DNA of 64,000 nt from Variovorax sp. IB41 (GTDB taxonomy: Bacteria; Pseudomonadota; Gammaproteobacteria; Burkholderiales; Burkholderiaceae_C): positions 1 through 64,000 of the forward strand of contig NZ_JAEFCB010000016.1 in NCBI RefSeq assembly GCF_016405905.1, given 5' to 3'. Below are positions 16,262 through 24,919 of the stretch, piece after piece; the first letter of the stretch is position 1; each line of letters opens with the position of its first letter. The notes beneath the pieces were generated by a model, which ran no database searches, had not been told where the DNA came from, and saw nothing but the letters and a program-made list of their open reading frames with translations. Position numbers and translations under genes: made by a program.

Positions 16262-17441
16262 GTTCGATCGCCCCTTGCGCATCGGCCTGCTCACGCACTC
16301 GGTCAACCCGCGCGGCGGCGTGGTGCACACGCTCGAACTGGCCACCGCGCTGCACGCCGCGGGCCACGCGGTGACGGTGATGGCGCCCGCCGCGCCAGGA
16401 CAGGCGATGTTCCGCACGCCGCCTTGCAAGGTCGAACTGGCGCCGGTGAACGACAGGCCGCGCGACACCGTCGGCATGGTGCGTTCGCGCATCGACGCCT
16501 TCGTCGGTCATCTGCACGGCCTGCTGCAACGCGAGACCTTCGACGTGCTGCACACGCAGGATTCCATCGGCGGCAACGCGCTCGCACAGCTGCAGGACGA
16601 AGGCCGCATCGACGGCTTCGTGCGCACCGTGCACCACCTGGACACCTTCGACGATCCGCAACTCACGCACTGGCAACGCAACGCCTTCGAGCGCGCGAGC
16701 CTCGTGCTGAGCGGCAGCCGCCTGTGGTGCGATCACTTGCGCGACGCGTACGGCATCGAGGCCCACGAAATCAACAACGGTGTCGATACCCAACGCTTCT
16801 CTCCGGTCGCACAAGCGGGCGATGCGGCACTCGCACAGCGCCTGGGCATCGCCACCAGCGCACCCGTGGTACTGGCCATCGGCGGCATCGAAGAGCGCAA
16901 GAACACCACACGCCTCTTGGCCGGCTTCGCGCTGCTGCGCGCCGCGCATCCGCGCGCGCAACTCGTGATCGCGGGCGGCGCGAGCCTGCTCGACCATGCC
17001 GGCTACACCCAGGCCTTCCGCGCACAAATGCAGGCGTTCGGCTTCGATGAAGGCCCGTGGCAGCCGCTGCGCGTGACCGGTCCGCTGCCCGATGCCGACA
17101 TCGCCGCGCTCTACCGCCTGGCCGACGTTGTCGCCATGCCCTCGCTGCGCGAAGGCTTCGGCCTCGTGGTGCTCGAAGGGCTTGCGAGCGGCGTGCCAGT
17201 GGTCGCTTCGCGCATCGCGCCGTTCACCGATTACCTGGCCGAGACGGATGTGAGCTGGGCCGATCCGGAAAGCGCGGCGTCGATTGCCCAAGCGCTGGCC
17301 CACGCACTCGCAACCCGCGATGCGCAGCGCATCGCCGCATCGTCCGCGCGCCTTTCGCAGCGCTTCAGCTGGACCGCCAGCGCCGAGCGCCACATCGCGC
17401 TCTACCGCGCACACCTGAAAGAAACCTGCCCATGCCCGTGA
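16254..17441 (+). CDS. MSMEG_0565-family glycosyltransferase
   Basis: The 395-residue glycosyltransferase has a GT4-like (GT-B) fold. The N-terminal domain begins LRIGLLTHSVNPRGGVVHTL, and the C-terminal domain carries VLAIGGIEERKN and the nucleotide-sugar-binding segment AMPSLREGFGLVVLEGLASG with the EX7E pattern. It belongs to the extended Nit1C cluster (MSMEG_0565 type), which suggests that a glycosylated product or intermediate exists. Donor and acceptor are unknown. The start overlaps the preceding gene by eight bases. Confidence 0.87.
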   Translation: MSEFDRPLRIGLLTHSVNPRGGVVHTLELATALHAAGHAVTVMAPAAPGQAMFRTPPCKVELAPVNDRPRDTVGMVRSRIDAFVGHLHGLLQRETFDVLHTQDSIGGNALAQLQDEGRIDGFVRTVHHLDTFDDPQLTHWQRNAFERASLVLSGSRLWCDHLRDAYGIEAHEINNGVDTQRFSPVAQAGDAALAQRLGIATSAPVVLAIGGIEERKNTTRLLAGFALLRAAHPRAQLVIAGGASLLDHAGYTQAFRAQMQAFGFDEGPWQPLRVTGPLPDADIAALYRLADVVAMPSLREGFGLVVLEGLASGVPVVASRIAPFTDYLAETDVSWADPESAASIAQALAHALATRDAQRIAASSARLSQRFSWTASAERHIALYRAHLKETCPCP

Positions 17442-17716
17442 TGCACTTCCACGTGCGCTGGCCCGACGCCAGCGAAACGCGCTGCTATTCGCCCTCGCTC
17501 GTGGTGCAGGACTTCCTCGCGCCCGGCGAACGCTACGCGCTCGAAGACTTCCTGCTGCGCACCCGCGAAGCCCTGGGCATCGCCTCCGAACGCGTGCGCG
17601 CCAAGTACGGCTTCGCGTGCTCGCAGGCCATGGACCAGCTCGCCGAAATCGAGCGCATCGCCACCCGATTCACCGGCACGACCGATGCCGAAGTCACCGT
17701 CGTCGCCTTCGACTGA
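17432..17716 (+). CDS. MSMEG_0570-family nitrogen starvation response protein
   Basis: This small 94-residue protein starts MPVMHFHVRWPDASETRCYSP and ends VTVVAF, as in the MSMEG_0570 family. No catalytic motif is visible. It resembles carrier or accessory proteins only in size, and its function is unknown. Its ATG lies ten bases inside the glycosyltransferase frame and the flavin monooxygenase follows about 36 bases later, consistent with one operon. Confidence 0.85.
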   Translation: MPVMHFHVRWPDASETRCYSPSLVVQDFLAPGERYALEDFLLRTREALGIASERVRAKYGFACSQAMDQLAEIERIATRFTGTTDAEVTVVAFD

Positions 17717-17752
17717 CGCCCCTGTATCCAGAGAGAAAGAAAGAAGACCTCC

Positions 17753-19078
17753 ATGTCCTATCCCTACGGCGGACGCAGCCACTACAGCGTCGTCATCGTC
17801 GGCGGCGGCCAGGCCGGCCTGTCGCTGAGCCACTGCCTGCAGCAGCGCGGCATCGACCACCTGGTGATCGAGAAGCGCAGCCTCGTGCACAGCTGGCGCA
17901 CCCAGCGCTGGGATTCGTTCTGCCTCGTCACACCCAACTGGCAGTGCCAGCTGCCGGGCTGGGGGTACCTGGGCGACGATCCGCACGGCTTCATGATCAA
18001 GGACCAGATCAACGACTGGCTCGCCGGCTTCGTCGCGCAGGTGAAGGCGCCGGCCATCGAGGGCGTCACCGTCGAGCGCGTGTCGCGCGTGCCGGGCACC
18101 GGCGCCAGTGCAGGTGAGCGCGACCGCTTCATCGTGCAGACCGACGCCGGCCTCTACACCGCCGACCAGGTGGTGGTCGCCTCGGGCGGTTACCACCGCC
18201 CCATCGTGCCGCGCCTGGCCGAGAAGCTGCCGGCCACCGTCGCGCAGTACCACTCGGCGCAATACCGCAACCCGGCGCAGCTGCCCGAGGGCGCGGTGCT
18301 GGTGGTGGGCTGCGGCCAGTCGGGCGCGCAGATCGCCGAAGACCTGCACCTGGCCGGCCGCAAGGTCCACCTGGCCACCGGCAACGCGCCGCGCTGCGCG
18401 CGCTTCTACCGCGGCCGCGAGGTGGTCGACTGGCTCGCCGACATGAAGTACTACGACATGCCCGTCACCGAGCACCCGCTGCGCGAAGGCGTGCGCGACA
18501 ACACCAACCACTACGTGACCGGCCGCGACGGCGGGCGCGACATCGACCTGCGCCGCTTCGCGCGCGAAGGCATGGAGCTCTACGGCCTCCTGAGCGGCTT
18601 CGACGGCGGCAGCTTCGAGCTGCAACCCAACCTGCGCGAGAACCTGGACAGCGCCGACGACACCTACAACCGCATCAACGCATCGATCGACAGGTTCATC
18701 GCATCGCAAGGCCTCGAAGCGCCGCCGCCCTCGGTCTACACGCCCGTGTGGGAGCCGGCCGAAGAACGCACCCGGCTCGACCTCGCGGCGGCGGGCATCA
18801 CGAGCGTGGTCTGGTGCATCGGCTTCTCGCCCGACTTCGCCTGGGTGGACGCGCCGGTCTTCAACGGCCGCGGCGCGCCGGTGCACCGGCGCGGCGTGAC
18901 GAACGAGCCCGGCCTGTATTTCCTCGGCCTGCCGTGGCTGCACACCTGGGGCTCGGGCCGCTTCTCGGGCGTGGCACGCGACGCGGAGTTTCTCGCCGAA
19001 GCGATCGAAGAGAGAAAGGCAGGATTGCGTGGGAGCGAAATGGAGGCACCCTCGGCGCCCGCACTGCGAGCAGCCTAG
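17753..19078 (+). CDS. MSMEG_0569-family flavin-dependent oxidoreductase
   Basis: The 441-residue protein has two Rossmann motifs: an N-terminal FAD site (VVIVGGGQAGLSLSHCL, residues about 11-27) and an NADPH site (VLVVGCGQSGAQIAEDL, about 182-198). This is the layout of class B flavin monooxygenases and N-hydroxylases. It is the last gene of the Nit1C operon and may oxidise the product made by the upstream enzymes. Its substrate is unknown, but in this cluster a nitrile- or amine-related compound is likely. Confidence 0.87.
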   Translation: MSYPYGGRSHYSVVIVGGGQAGLSLSHCLQQRGIDHLVIEKRSLVHSWRTQRWDSFCLVTPNWQCQLPGWGYLGDDPHGFMIKDQINDWLAGFVAQVKAPAIEGVTVERVSRVPGTGASAGERDRFIVQTDAGLYTADQVVVASGGYHRPIVPRLAEKLPATVAQYHSAQYRNPAQLPEGAVLVVGCGQSGAQIAEDLHLAGRKVHLATGNAPRCARFYRGREVVDWLADMKYYDMPVTEHPLREGVRDNTNHYVTGRDGGRDIDLRRFAREGMELYGLLSGFDGGSFELQPNLRENLDSADDTYNRINASIDRFIASQGLEAPPPSVYTPVWEPAEERTRLDLAAAGITSVVWCIGFSPDFAWVDAPVFNGRGAPVHRRGVTNEPGLYFLGLPWLHTWGSGRFSGVARDAEFLAEAIEERKAGLRGSEMEAPSAPALRAA

Positions 19079-19144
19079 GCGCCTCGCTCAGAGCAATCGT
19101 TGATCAGCGGTTCACCCAGAGCGTGCCCCAGTGCGCAGGGCATC

Positions 19145-19212
19145 GGGTGCTCCCCGCAGCGAAATCAAGGAGGAGGCCGAAGGCCGGGGGACATTCGCGG
19201 AGGGGAGCACCC
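19145..19212. repeat. Long inverted repeat downstream of the Nit1C operon
   Basis: GGGTGCTCCCC (19145-19155) and GGGGAGCACCC (19202-19212) are a perfect 11-base inverted repeat around a 46-base loop that itself holds a GGCC-GAA-GGCC hairpin. It lies between the convergent flavin oxidoreductase and response regulator genes. There is no T tract. It could act as a folded terminator, an RNA element or a dispersed intergenic repeat; the sequence alone does not say which. Confidence 0.45.
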
Positions 19213-19249
19213 GGTGGCCTGTGCACGCCGCCCCGAAAGGTCCGCGAAT

Positions 19250-19939
19250 TCAGGCCTGCTGCGCCTCGGTCAACGCCTGCGCAGCCACCACCGCCTCGGT
19301 CCGGTTGCGCACATTCAGCGCCCGGAAGATCGCAGCCAGGTGGATCTTCACCGTCCCCTCGCTGATCCCCAGGCTGCGCCCGATCAGCTTGTTCGGCTTG
19401 CCCTGCGAGAGCAGTTGCAGCACCTCGACCTGCCGCTCCGTCAGCACGCTGCGCAGGTGCTCCAGCGTCTGGCCGGCGCCGCCGCCGCGCGTGAGCGCCT
19501 CGGTGCCGCGCGCCTCCGGTGCCACGCCCGCCACGATGCCGGGCGGCAGCGCCGTGAGCATCATCGGCGGCACGTACACGCCGCCCGCCAGCACCAGCCG
19601 CACGGCCGAAAGCATGACTTCTGGTGAGTAAGCTTTTGGAATGAATCCAAGAACGCCGCGTTCGAGCGCGCTGCGCATGATGGCCGGGTCTTCGTAGCCC
19701 GACAGCACGATCACCGGCACGGCCGGATGCCGGCGCCGGATTTCGTCGATGTGCGCCTGGCCGTCCGCGCCAGGCATGTTGAGATCGATCACGGCCAGGT
19801 CGAGGTCGTCGTTCGCGCCTGCGAGCAATTCGTCCACGCTCATCGCCAGGACGAATTCGATGCCAGGCTCGAGCTCCGACAACTTGGCTTTGACCGCCTC
19901 GATGACGAGCCGGTGGTCGTCGGCGATCAGGATTTTCAT
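19250..19939 (-). CDS. NarL/LuxR-family response regulator (orphan)
   Basis: The 229-residue protein has a receiver domain (MKILIADDHRLVIEAV, phospho-acceptor Asp in DLAVIDLNMPG, Lys in GFIPKAYSPE) and a C-terminal LuxR helix-turn-helix (LTERQVEVLQLLSQGKPNKLI...GTVKIHL). No histidine kinase is adjacent. It faces away from the T6SS locus, across a short gap with a small inverted repeat, and could regulate it. That link is only positional. The start at 19939 gives a complete receiver domain. Confidence 0.9.
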   Translation of the reverse strand: MKILIADDHRLVIEAVKAKLSELEPGIEFVLAMSVDELLAGANDDLDLAVIDLNMPGADGQAHIDEIRRRHPAVPVIVLSGYEDPAIMRSALERGVLGFIPKAYSPEVMLSAVRLVLAGGVYVPPMMLTALPPGIVAGVAPEARGTEALTRGGGAGQTLEHLRSVLTERQVEVLQLLSQGKPNKLIGRSLGISEGTVKIHLAAIFRALNVRNRTEAVVAAQALTEAQQA

Positions 19940-19972
19940 GGCTTGGTTTTCCGTAGTCCCAGCTGCGTTGAA

Positions 19973-19988
19973 GTCAGCGATTGCTGAC
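19973..19988. promoter_or_regulatory. Small inverted repeat between the response regulator and DotU-like genes
   Basis: GTCAGC-GATT-GCTGAC is a perfect 6-base inverted repeat in the 245-base divergent gap (19940-20184). Its position suits an operator or autoregulatory site for the response regulator. No strong sigma-70 promoter is obvious here and the rest of the gap shows nothing I recognise. Confidence 0.3.
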
Positions 19989-20184
19989 GATAACGGCGAT
20001 TGCCCCGCGCAGCAAGGCCGCCCGGCCCCACCAACGGCATAGACCCCAAGCGGTATGGCGCCCGCCGGGACCCCTTTGGAAGAATGAACTTCCACTCGAA
20101 GGAACCGGGGACATGGGCATGTGCCATCGACGCAGACGCCGGTGCAAGGCATCCTTCGCAATGCACGATTGAACGGGCACCTCC

Positions 20185-21519
20185 ATGGCCCGGCTGCTCG
20201 ACTGCTTTTCGTCCTTCCTCTCGTTCGGCCTCGCGCTGGACGCCTCCATCGCGACCGGCCGGCCTGCCCTCTCGCATGACGCGGCGCAGCAGCAGGCGCG
20301 CCGGCTGCTCGACGCGGCGCGCGCCCAGGCCGAGGCCTCGGGCGCCCCCGCGGCGCAGGTCGAATCGGCGGTGTTCGCGATGGTGGCCTGGATCGACGAG
20401 GTCCTCGCGCGCCACCCCGGCGCGGAGGCCGGCGCGGCGCCGCTGCAGGTGCAGCTCTTCAACTCCAACAACGCGCACAGCGAGTTCTTCCATCACCTCT
20501 CGGCGCTGGGCGCGCAGGACGACCATGACGACCAACTGCGCGAGGTCTACTGGCACGCGCTCGCGCACGGCTTCAAGGGCCAGTACTACTTCGAGGACGG
20601 CGACCAGGGCGAGCTGGGCAAGCTCAAGGACCTGCACGGCCGCCAGCTTCGGCTGCGGCCGCTCGCGCTCGGCAGCCTCGTGCAGGACCACATCACGCCC
20701 CAGCCCTACGGCGTGGCCGATCCGCGCGGCCCCAACGACACGCAGCGGCGCGACCGGGCGCTGCTGCGTGCGAGCGCGGCGCTGGCCCTGCTGCTGCCGC
20801 TCCTCTACCTGCTGTGGTTCATGACCTCCGGGCCCGCGACCACCCAGACCGCGCTCGCCCAGCGCATCGACCAGCACCTGCAGACCTACGCCTGCGCCGA
20901 CCTCTCGGTCTCCGTCGGCAAGGACGGTCACACGCAGGTGAGCGGCTTCGTCTCGCTGCCCGAGGACCTGCCGCGCGTGGCGCGCGAGGTGAGCGCCATG
21001 CCGGGCGTGGCTGCGCCGCGCTTCGACGTGGGCCTTCGCGTGTGGCCGCACTGCGAGGTGTTCGCCATCCTCAAGCCCTACCAGGCGCGCAACCAGGAGA
21101 AGCACTACGGGCTGGACATCGACGCCCCCACGGCCCGCAACCGCCAGCTGCGCGAAGGCGACAACGTGCGCGTGCAGGTGGTGGCGCCGCGGCACGACAG
21201 CTACATCTGGGTCGACTACTACACCGCCGACGGCTCGGTCATGCACCTCAACGCCGGGCAGACGCCCACGCCGCTGCAGGCGGGCGCCACGCTGGAGCTG
21301 GGCCGCGACATTCCATCGAGCTGGCTCGTGAGCCCGCCGTTCGGCAGCGTCCTGATCACCGTGCTCTCGGCGCCGATGCCGTTCACCGAGACCTCGGACC
21401 GCCCGCCGTTCGAGCTCGCCTCGGCCTACCTGCTGCGGCTGCGCGAGGCGCTCGCGGCCAGCAAGAACAGCGAGCGGCTGATCGCCGATTTCGTGTTCCT
21501 GGAGACGGTGTCGCGATGA
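20185..21519 (+). CDS. DotU-like T6SS membrane protein with a C-terminal DUF4384-like domain
   Basis: The 444-residue protein starts with a DotU/TssL cytoplasmic domain (residues about 5-180, AMVAWIDEVL). One hydrophobic anchor follows near 190-213, then a periplasmic part with a short BON-like stretch (DLSVSVGKDGHTQVSGFV) and a DUF4384-like domain (VRVQVVAPRHDSYIWVDYY). TssL normally anchors the T6SS baseplate to TssM. Here there is no OmpA domain; the tail is different. It overlaps the next gene by four bases and pairs with a reduced IcmF. Confidence 0.75.
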   Translation: MARLLDCFSSFLSFGLALDASIATGRPALSHDAAQQQARRLLDAARAQAEASGAPAAQVESAVFAMVAWIDEVLARHPGAEAGAAPLQVQLFNSNNAHSEFFHHLSALGAQDDHDDQLREVYWHALAHGFKGQYYFEDGDQGELGKLKDLHGRQLRLRPLALGSLVQDHITPQPYGVADPRGPNDTQRRDRALLRASAALALLLPLLYLLWFMTSGPATTQTALAQRIDQHLQTYACADLSVSVGKDGHTQVSGFVSLPEDLPRVAREVSAMPGVAAPRFDVGLRVWPHCEVFAILKPYQARNQEKHYGLDIDAPTARNRQLREGDNVRVQVVAPRHDSYIWVDYYTADGSVMHLNAGQTPTPLQAGATLELGRDIPSSWLVSPPFGSVLITVLSAPMPFTETSDRPPFELASAYLLRLREALAASKNSERLIADFVFLETVSR

Positions 21520-22637
21520 CCGCCCTGCTCTCGCCCACCCACTTCTTCTGGGCGCTGCTCGCGCTGTGCCTGCTGGGCTTCGTGCTGCTGTACGCGATGG
21601 TGCATGACGCGGGCCGCGGCGCGCGGCGGCGTGCCTTGCTGCGGCGCATCGAGACGCTCGATGCGCCGGCGGACGACGCGGCCGTCGGTGCGCTGCGCGA
21701 ATCGATGGCGCAGGCACGCCAGGCGCTGCGGCCACCACGGATTTCCCGCCGACCGGCCGCGCCCGTGCCGTGGTTCCTGTTCCTCGGCGATGCGGCGGCC
21801 GACCTGCCCGGGCTCTTGTCCACCGCGCAAGGCGAGCGCCCGGCCCCGCCCGAGGGAGACGCCACCGTCCAGACCTGCTGGCGCTGGTGGCTGACCGGCG
21901 CGCTGGCGGCCATCCAGATCCATCCCGTCGCGATCGGTGACGCGGCCCTCGCGCCGCGCACGCGCGGCCTGTGGCTGCAGGCGCTGCTGGCGCTCGCCGA
22001 GCGGCGCGACCGGCTGCCGCTCAACGGGGTGGTGATGTGCTTTTCCGCGAGCGAATTGCTGCAGGCCGATGCCGAGGAGCTGCGGCCTCTTGCCGCGCGC
22101 ATGCGCCGGCTGCTCGACGAGACGGGCGACACCTTGCGCCTGCAACTGCCCGTGTACCTCGTCGTCACCGGCCTGGAGCACCTCACGGGCTACGCCACGC
22201 TGCGCGGCGCGCTGCCGCCGGAGGTGTTGGCACAGGCGCTGGGCCATCGCGTGCCGGACCCGTTCGCCGCGCCCAACGCACCGGCCGGCGATCGGCTCGA
22301 TGCCCTGTTCGGCCCTATCGCCACGCAGTTGCAGAGCCTGCGCATGGCGCTGCTGCGCGAGCAACAAGGGGCCGCGGCGCGGCTCGCGATCCATGGGTTC
22401 GTAGAGGCGCTGCAGGGGCTGCAGCCCGCGTTGCGCGAGGTGGCCGAGGTTTTGTTCGAGGGCCACGGCAAGGGCGCGCGCGCGCCGCGCTGGCGCGGCC
22501 TCTATTTCACGGCGGCCGCTTCGGATGCGAGCGGCGGGGCGTTCGTGACGGATCTCTTCGAGCGCTTCCTGCCCGCCGATCAACCGCTGGTGCGGCCGGG
22601 GCGTCCGTCGCCCAACAACGCGACGGGTGCGCCATGA
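21516..22637 (+). CDS. Reduced IcmF/TssM-like protein with a degenerate P-loop
   Basis: The 373-residue protein has one N-terminal membrane segment (FFWALLALCLLGFVLLYAM), then a region that follows the TssM NTPase domain: PVPWFLFLGD at the Walker A position, CWRWWLTGALAAIQIHPVAI, and LAERRDRLPLNGVVMCFSA. The Walker A GPPGAGKT is replaced by GDAAADLP, so no ATP hydrolysis is expected. True TssM is about 1,200 residues, and the long periplasmic domain is absent. It overlaps the DotU-like gene by four bases. I infer a small DotU/IcmF pair of unknown use. Confidence 0.7.
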   Translation: MTALLSPTHFFWALLALCLLGFVLLYAMVHDAGRGARRRALLRRIETLDAPADDAAVGALRESMAQARQALRPPRISRRPAAPVPWFLFLGDAAADLPGLLSTAQGERPAPPEGDATVQTCWRWWLTGALAAIQIHPVAIGDAALAPRTRGLWLQALLALAERRDRLPLNGVVMCFSASELLQADAEELRPLAARMRRLLDETGDTLRLQLPVYLVVTGLEHLTGYATLRGALPPEVLAQALGHRVPDPFAAPNAPAGDRLDALFGPIATQLQSLRMALLREQQGAAARLAIHGFVEALQGLQPALREVAEVLFEGHGKGARAPRWRGLYFTAAASDASGGAFVTDLFERFLPADQPLVRPGRPSPNNATGAP

Positions 22638-22654
22638 AACATGGCGCGCCCGCC

Positions 22655-23176
22655 TTACTTGCCTTCGATGCGGATCTGGCGCGCGCCGAAGTTGACTGTC
22701 AGCACCTGCGCCTGGCCCGGCGTGACCGGGCGCACTTCGCGCCAGCGTGCGCGGTCGAGGTCGCGAAACGCCGCCATCACGGCGATGGCCTTCGCATCGG
22801 CCGGCAGCGTGAGGTCCAGCTTCTTGCTCTCGCCAGGTCGCAGCAGCATTTCTTCGCGCTGCACAAGCTCGGCGCCGAGCGTGGCCTGGTCCTTCTCGAA
22901 CAGCGAGAAGAAGTCGGCGCCCTCGAAGGGTCCGGGCGACTTGAGCGCATACACGCGCACCGTGAGCGGCGATGCGCGGCCGCGCGCATCGGGGTTGGCA
23001 TCGGCGCCGGCCACCAGCGTGATGCTCACCGGCGTGACCACCGGTTTGCTCGCGCAGCCGGCGAGGGTCAACCCTGCCAGAGCCGCAATGGCGAGCCCGA
23101 GACCCGCCACGCGGCGCCGCGATGCCGCAGCGAAGAAGCCTTCATAGGACGAATGGTGTGTACCCAGCGTGCGCAT
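22655..23176 (-). CDS. tssJ: T6SS outer-membrane lipoprotein TssJ
   Basis: The 173-residue lipoprotein has the lipobox LTLAGC near residue 40 after a signal peptide, and the TssJ beta-sandwich (RASPLTVRVYALKSPGPFEGADFFSLFEKD in two parts). TssJ sits in the inner leaflet of the outer membrane and binds the periplasmic tail of TssM. The gene faces the opposite way from its neighbours, with its start divergent from tssA. The ATG at 23176 fits the family length; a longer in-frame start would reach into the tssA promoter. Confidence 0.87.
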   Translation of the reverse strand: MRTLGTHHSSYEGFFAAASRRRVAGLGLAIAALAGLTLAGCASKPVVTPVSITLVAGADANPDARGRASPLTVRVYALKSPGPFEGADFFSLFEKDQATLGAELVQREEMLLRPGESKKLDLTLPADAKAIAVMAAFRDLDRARWREVRPVTPGQAQVLTVNFGARQIRIEGK

Positions 23177-23194
23177 GCTATTCCCTTCGTTGCA

Positions 23195-23223
23195 TTGACC
23201 GGTCCTGACGCATCTTTGATTAT
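23195..23223 (+). promoter_or_regulatory. Candidate sigma-70 promoter of the tssA operon
   Basis: TTGACC (23195-23200) and GATTAT (23218-23223) are separated by 17 bases and lie 25 bases before the tssA ATG, in the divergent tssJ-tssA gap. The -35 is close to consensus and the -10 fair. The position suits transcription of tssABC, perhaps extending into hcp. Confidence 0.45.
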
Positions 23224-23247
23224 CACCAGCGAACTCGAACAGGCAAC

Positions 23248-24276
23248 ATGCTGACTCACGAACTTGTAGAAGCACTGCTCACGCCGATAGGCGAGGCATC
23301 GCCGTGCGGGGACGATCTGGAGTACGACGCGGACTTCACCGCGCTCACCACGTCCGCGCTGGGCAAGCCCGAGCAACAGTTCGGCGACACCGTCATCCCG
23401 GCGGTGGAGCCGGAGTGGCGCCAGGTGGCCGAGCAGTCCGATGCGCTCCTGCGCCGCAGCAAGGACGTGCGTCCCGCGGTGCTGCTGCTGCGCGCATCGA
23501 CGCGCCTGCAGGGCATCACCGGCTTCGTCGCCGGGCTCGAGTTGCTCACCGGCCTGCTCGACCGGTTCTGGGAAGGCATACATCCAAAGCTCGATGCCGA
23601 CGACGACAACGACCCGACCATGCGCCTGAACGCGCTGGCACCGCTGGGCGACGAGGCGATGGTGCTGAAGGACCTGTACGACGCGCAGGTGGGCGTGGCG
23701 CCGGGCGTGGGCGCGATCCGCGTGCGCGACATCGCGGTGGCCAACAACGCATTGAACGCGGTGGGCGGCGACGCCACCTATTCGCCCGCGCAGATCCAGG
23801 GGGGCCTGGAGGCGCTGCATGCCGAGCGGCCCGAGCTGATCCAGGCCGCGATCGGCGTGCCCGGCCTCGTCGAAAAGCTGCAGGCCCTGTTGGTGGAGCG
23901 AACCGGCCGCGCCGACGTGATCGACCTGGCCCCGCTGCGCACCATCGGCCGCATGCTGCAGAAGGCCTGCAGCGCCGCCATCGGCGCGCCCGATGAAGCG
24001 CAAGTCGAAGGCGCCGAAGGCGACGGCGCACCGGCCGGCGGCGCACCGCGCGCTGCTGCCGCACGCGGCGAAATCCAGAGCCGCCAGGACGCACTGCAGA
24101 CGCTGGACCGCGTGATCCGCTTTCTCGAACAGACCGAGCCCGGCAACCCCGCGCCGCTCCTGATCGACCGCGCCAAGAAGCTCATCGGCGTGAGCTTTCT
24201 CGAAATCATGGCCAACCTCGCGCCCGGCGCGCTGGACACGATCGAGACCGTGACCGGCAAGCGCTCGTCCGAATAA
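23248..24276 (+). CDS. tssA: T6SS assembly protein TssA
   Basis: The 342-residue protein begins with an ImpA-type N-terminal domain (LVEALLTPIGEASPCGDDLEYDADF...) that caps and guides the growing sheath at the baseplate. The C-terminus has a helical domain (LEQTEPGNPAPLLIDRAKKLIG) typical of the family. It starts the plus-strand tssA-tssB-tssC-hcp run, with a likely promoter just upstream. Length and domain order are normal. Confidence 0.92.
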   Translation: MLTHELVEALLTPIGEASPCGDDLEYDADFTALTTSALGKPEQQFGDTVIPAVEPEWRQVAEQSDALLRRSKDVRPAVLLLRASTRLQGITGFVAGLELLTGLLDRFWEGIHPKLDADDDNDPTMRLNALAPLGDEAMVLKDLYDAQVGVAPGVGAIRVRDIAVANNALNAVGGDATYSPAQIQGGLEALHAERPELIQAAIGVPGLVEKLQALLVERTGRADVIDLAPLRTIGRMLQKACSAAIGAPDEAQVEGAEGDGAPAGGAPRAAAARGEIQSRQDALQTLDRVIRFLEQTEPGNPAPLLIDRAKKLIGVSFLEIMANLAPGALDTIETVTGKRSSE

Positions 24277-24349
24277 CCGCCGCGTCTCTTTCCTTCTTTT
24301 TTCCTCTGTTGATCGAACCGCCCCATCTACCCCCGCAAGGAGCATCGCC

Positions 24350-24868
24350 ATGGCCAAGAGCAGTCAGAAATTCATCGCCCGCAACCGGGCGCCCCGCGTG
24401 CAGATCGAATACGACGTCGAACTCTACGGCGCCGAGAAAAAGATCCAGCTGCCCTTCGTGATGGGCGTGCTGGCCGACCTGTCGGGCAAGCCCACCGACC
24501 CGCTCGCGCCCGTGGCCGACCGCAAGTTCCTGGAGATCGATGTCGACAACTTCGACTCGCGCATGAAGGCCATGAAGCCGCGCGCCGCGTTCGCGGTGGA
24601 GAACTCGCTCACCGGCGAGGGCGAGCTCAAGGTGGAGCTCACCTTCGAGAACATGGAAGACTTTTCGCCCGCCGCCGTCGCCAGGAAGGTGGGCGCGCTC
24701 AACAAGCTCCTGGAAGCGCGCACGCAGCTGTCCAACCTGGTGACCTACATGGACGGCAAGAACGGCGCCGAGGAACTGCTGGCCAAGGTGCTGGAAGACC
24801 CGGCCCTGCTGCAATCGCTGGCCTCCACCGCCAAGCCCGACGACGCCGCCACGCCGCCGGCCGCCTGA
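24350..24868 (+). CDS. tssB: T6SS contractile sheath small subunit TssB
   Basis: The 172-residue protein has the sheath small subunit signature: VQIEYDVELYGAEKKIQLPF, then FVMGVLADLSGKP and LEIDVDNFDSRMKAMKPR. It polymerises with TssC around the Hcp tube and contracts when firing. A GCAAGGAG ribosome site precedes the ATG. It lies 73 bases after tssA and 51 before tssC. Confidence 0.95.
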   Translation: MAKSSQKFIARNRAPRVQIEYDVELYGAEKKIQLPFVMGVLADLSGKPTDPLAPVADRKFLEIDVDNFDSRMKAMKPRAAFAVENSLTGEGELKVELTFENMEDFSPAAVARKVGALNKLLEARTQLSNLVTYMDGKNGAEELLAKVLEDPALLQSLASTAKPDDAATPPAA

Positions 24869-24919
24869 GCCGATCGAAACCCCAACGCCTGACACACCGG
24901 TACACGAGGAGAAACCACC

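Noticed and set aside
19079..19249. Mobile element remnant at the edge of the T6SS locus
   Set aside because: Only an inverted repeat is seen; there is no transposase fragment and no target duplication.
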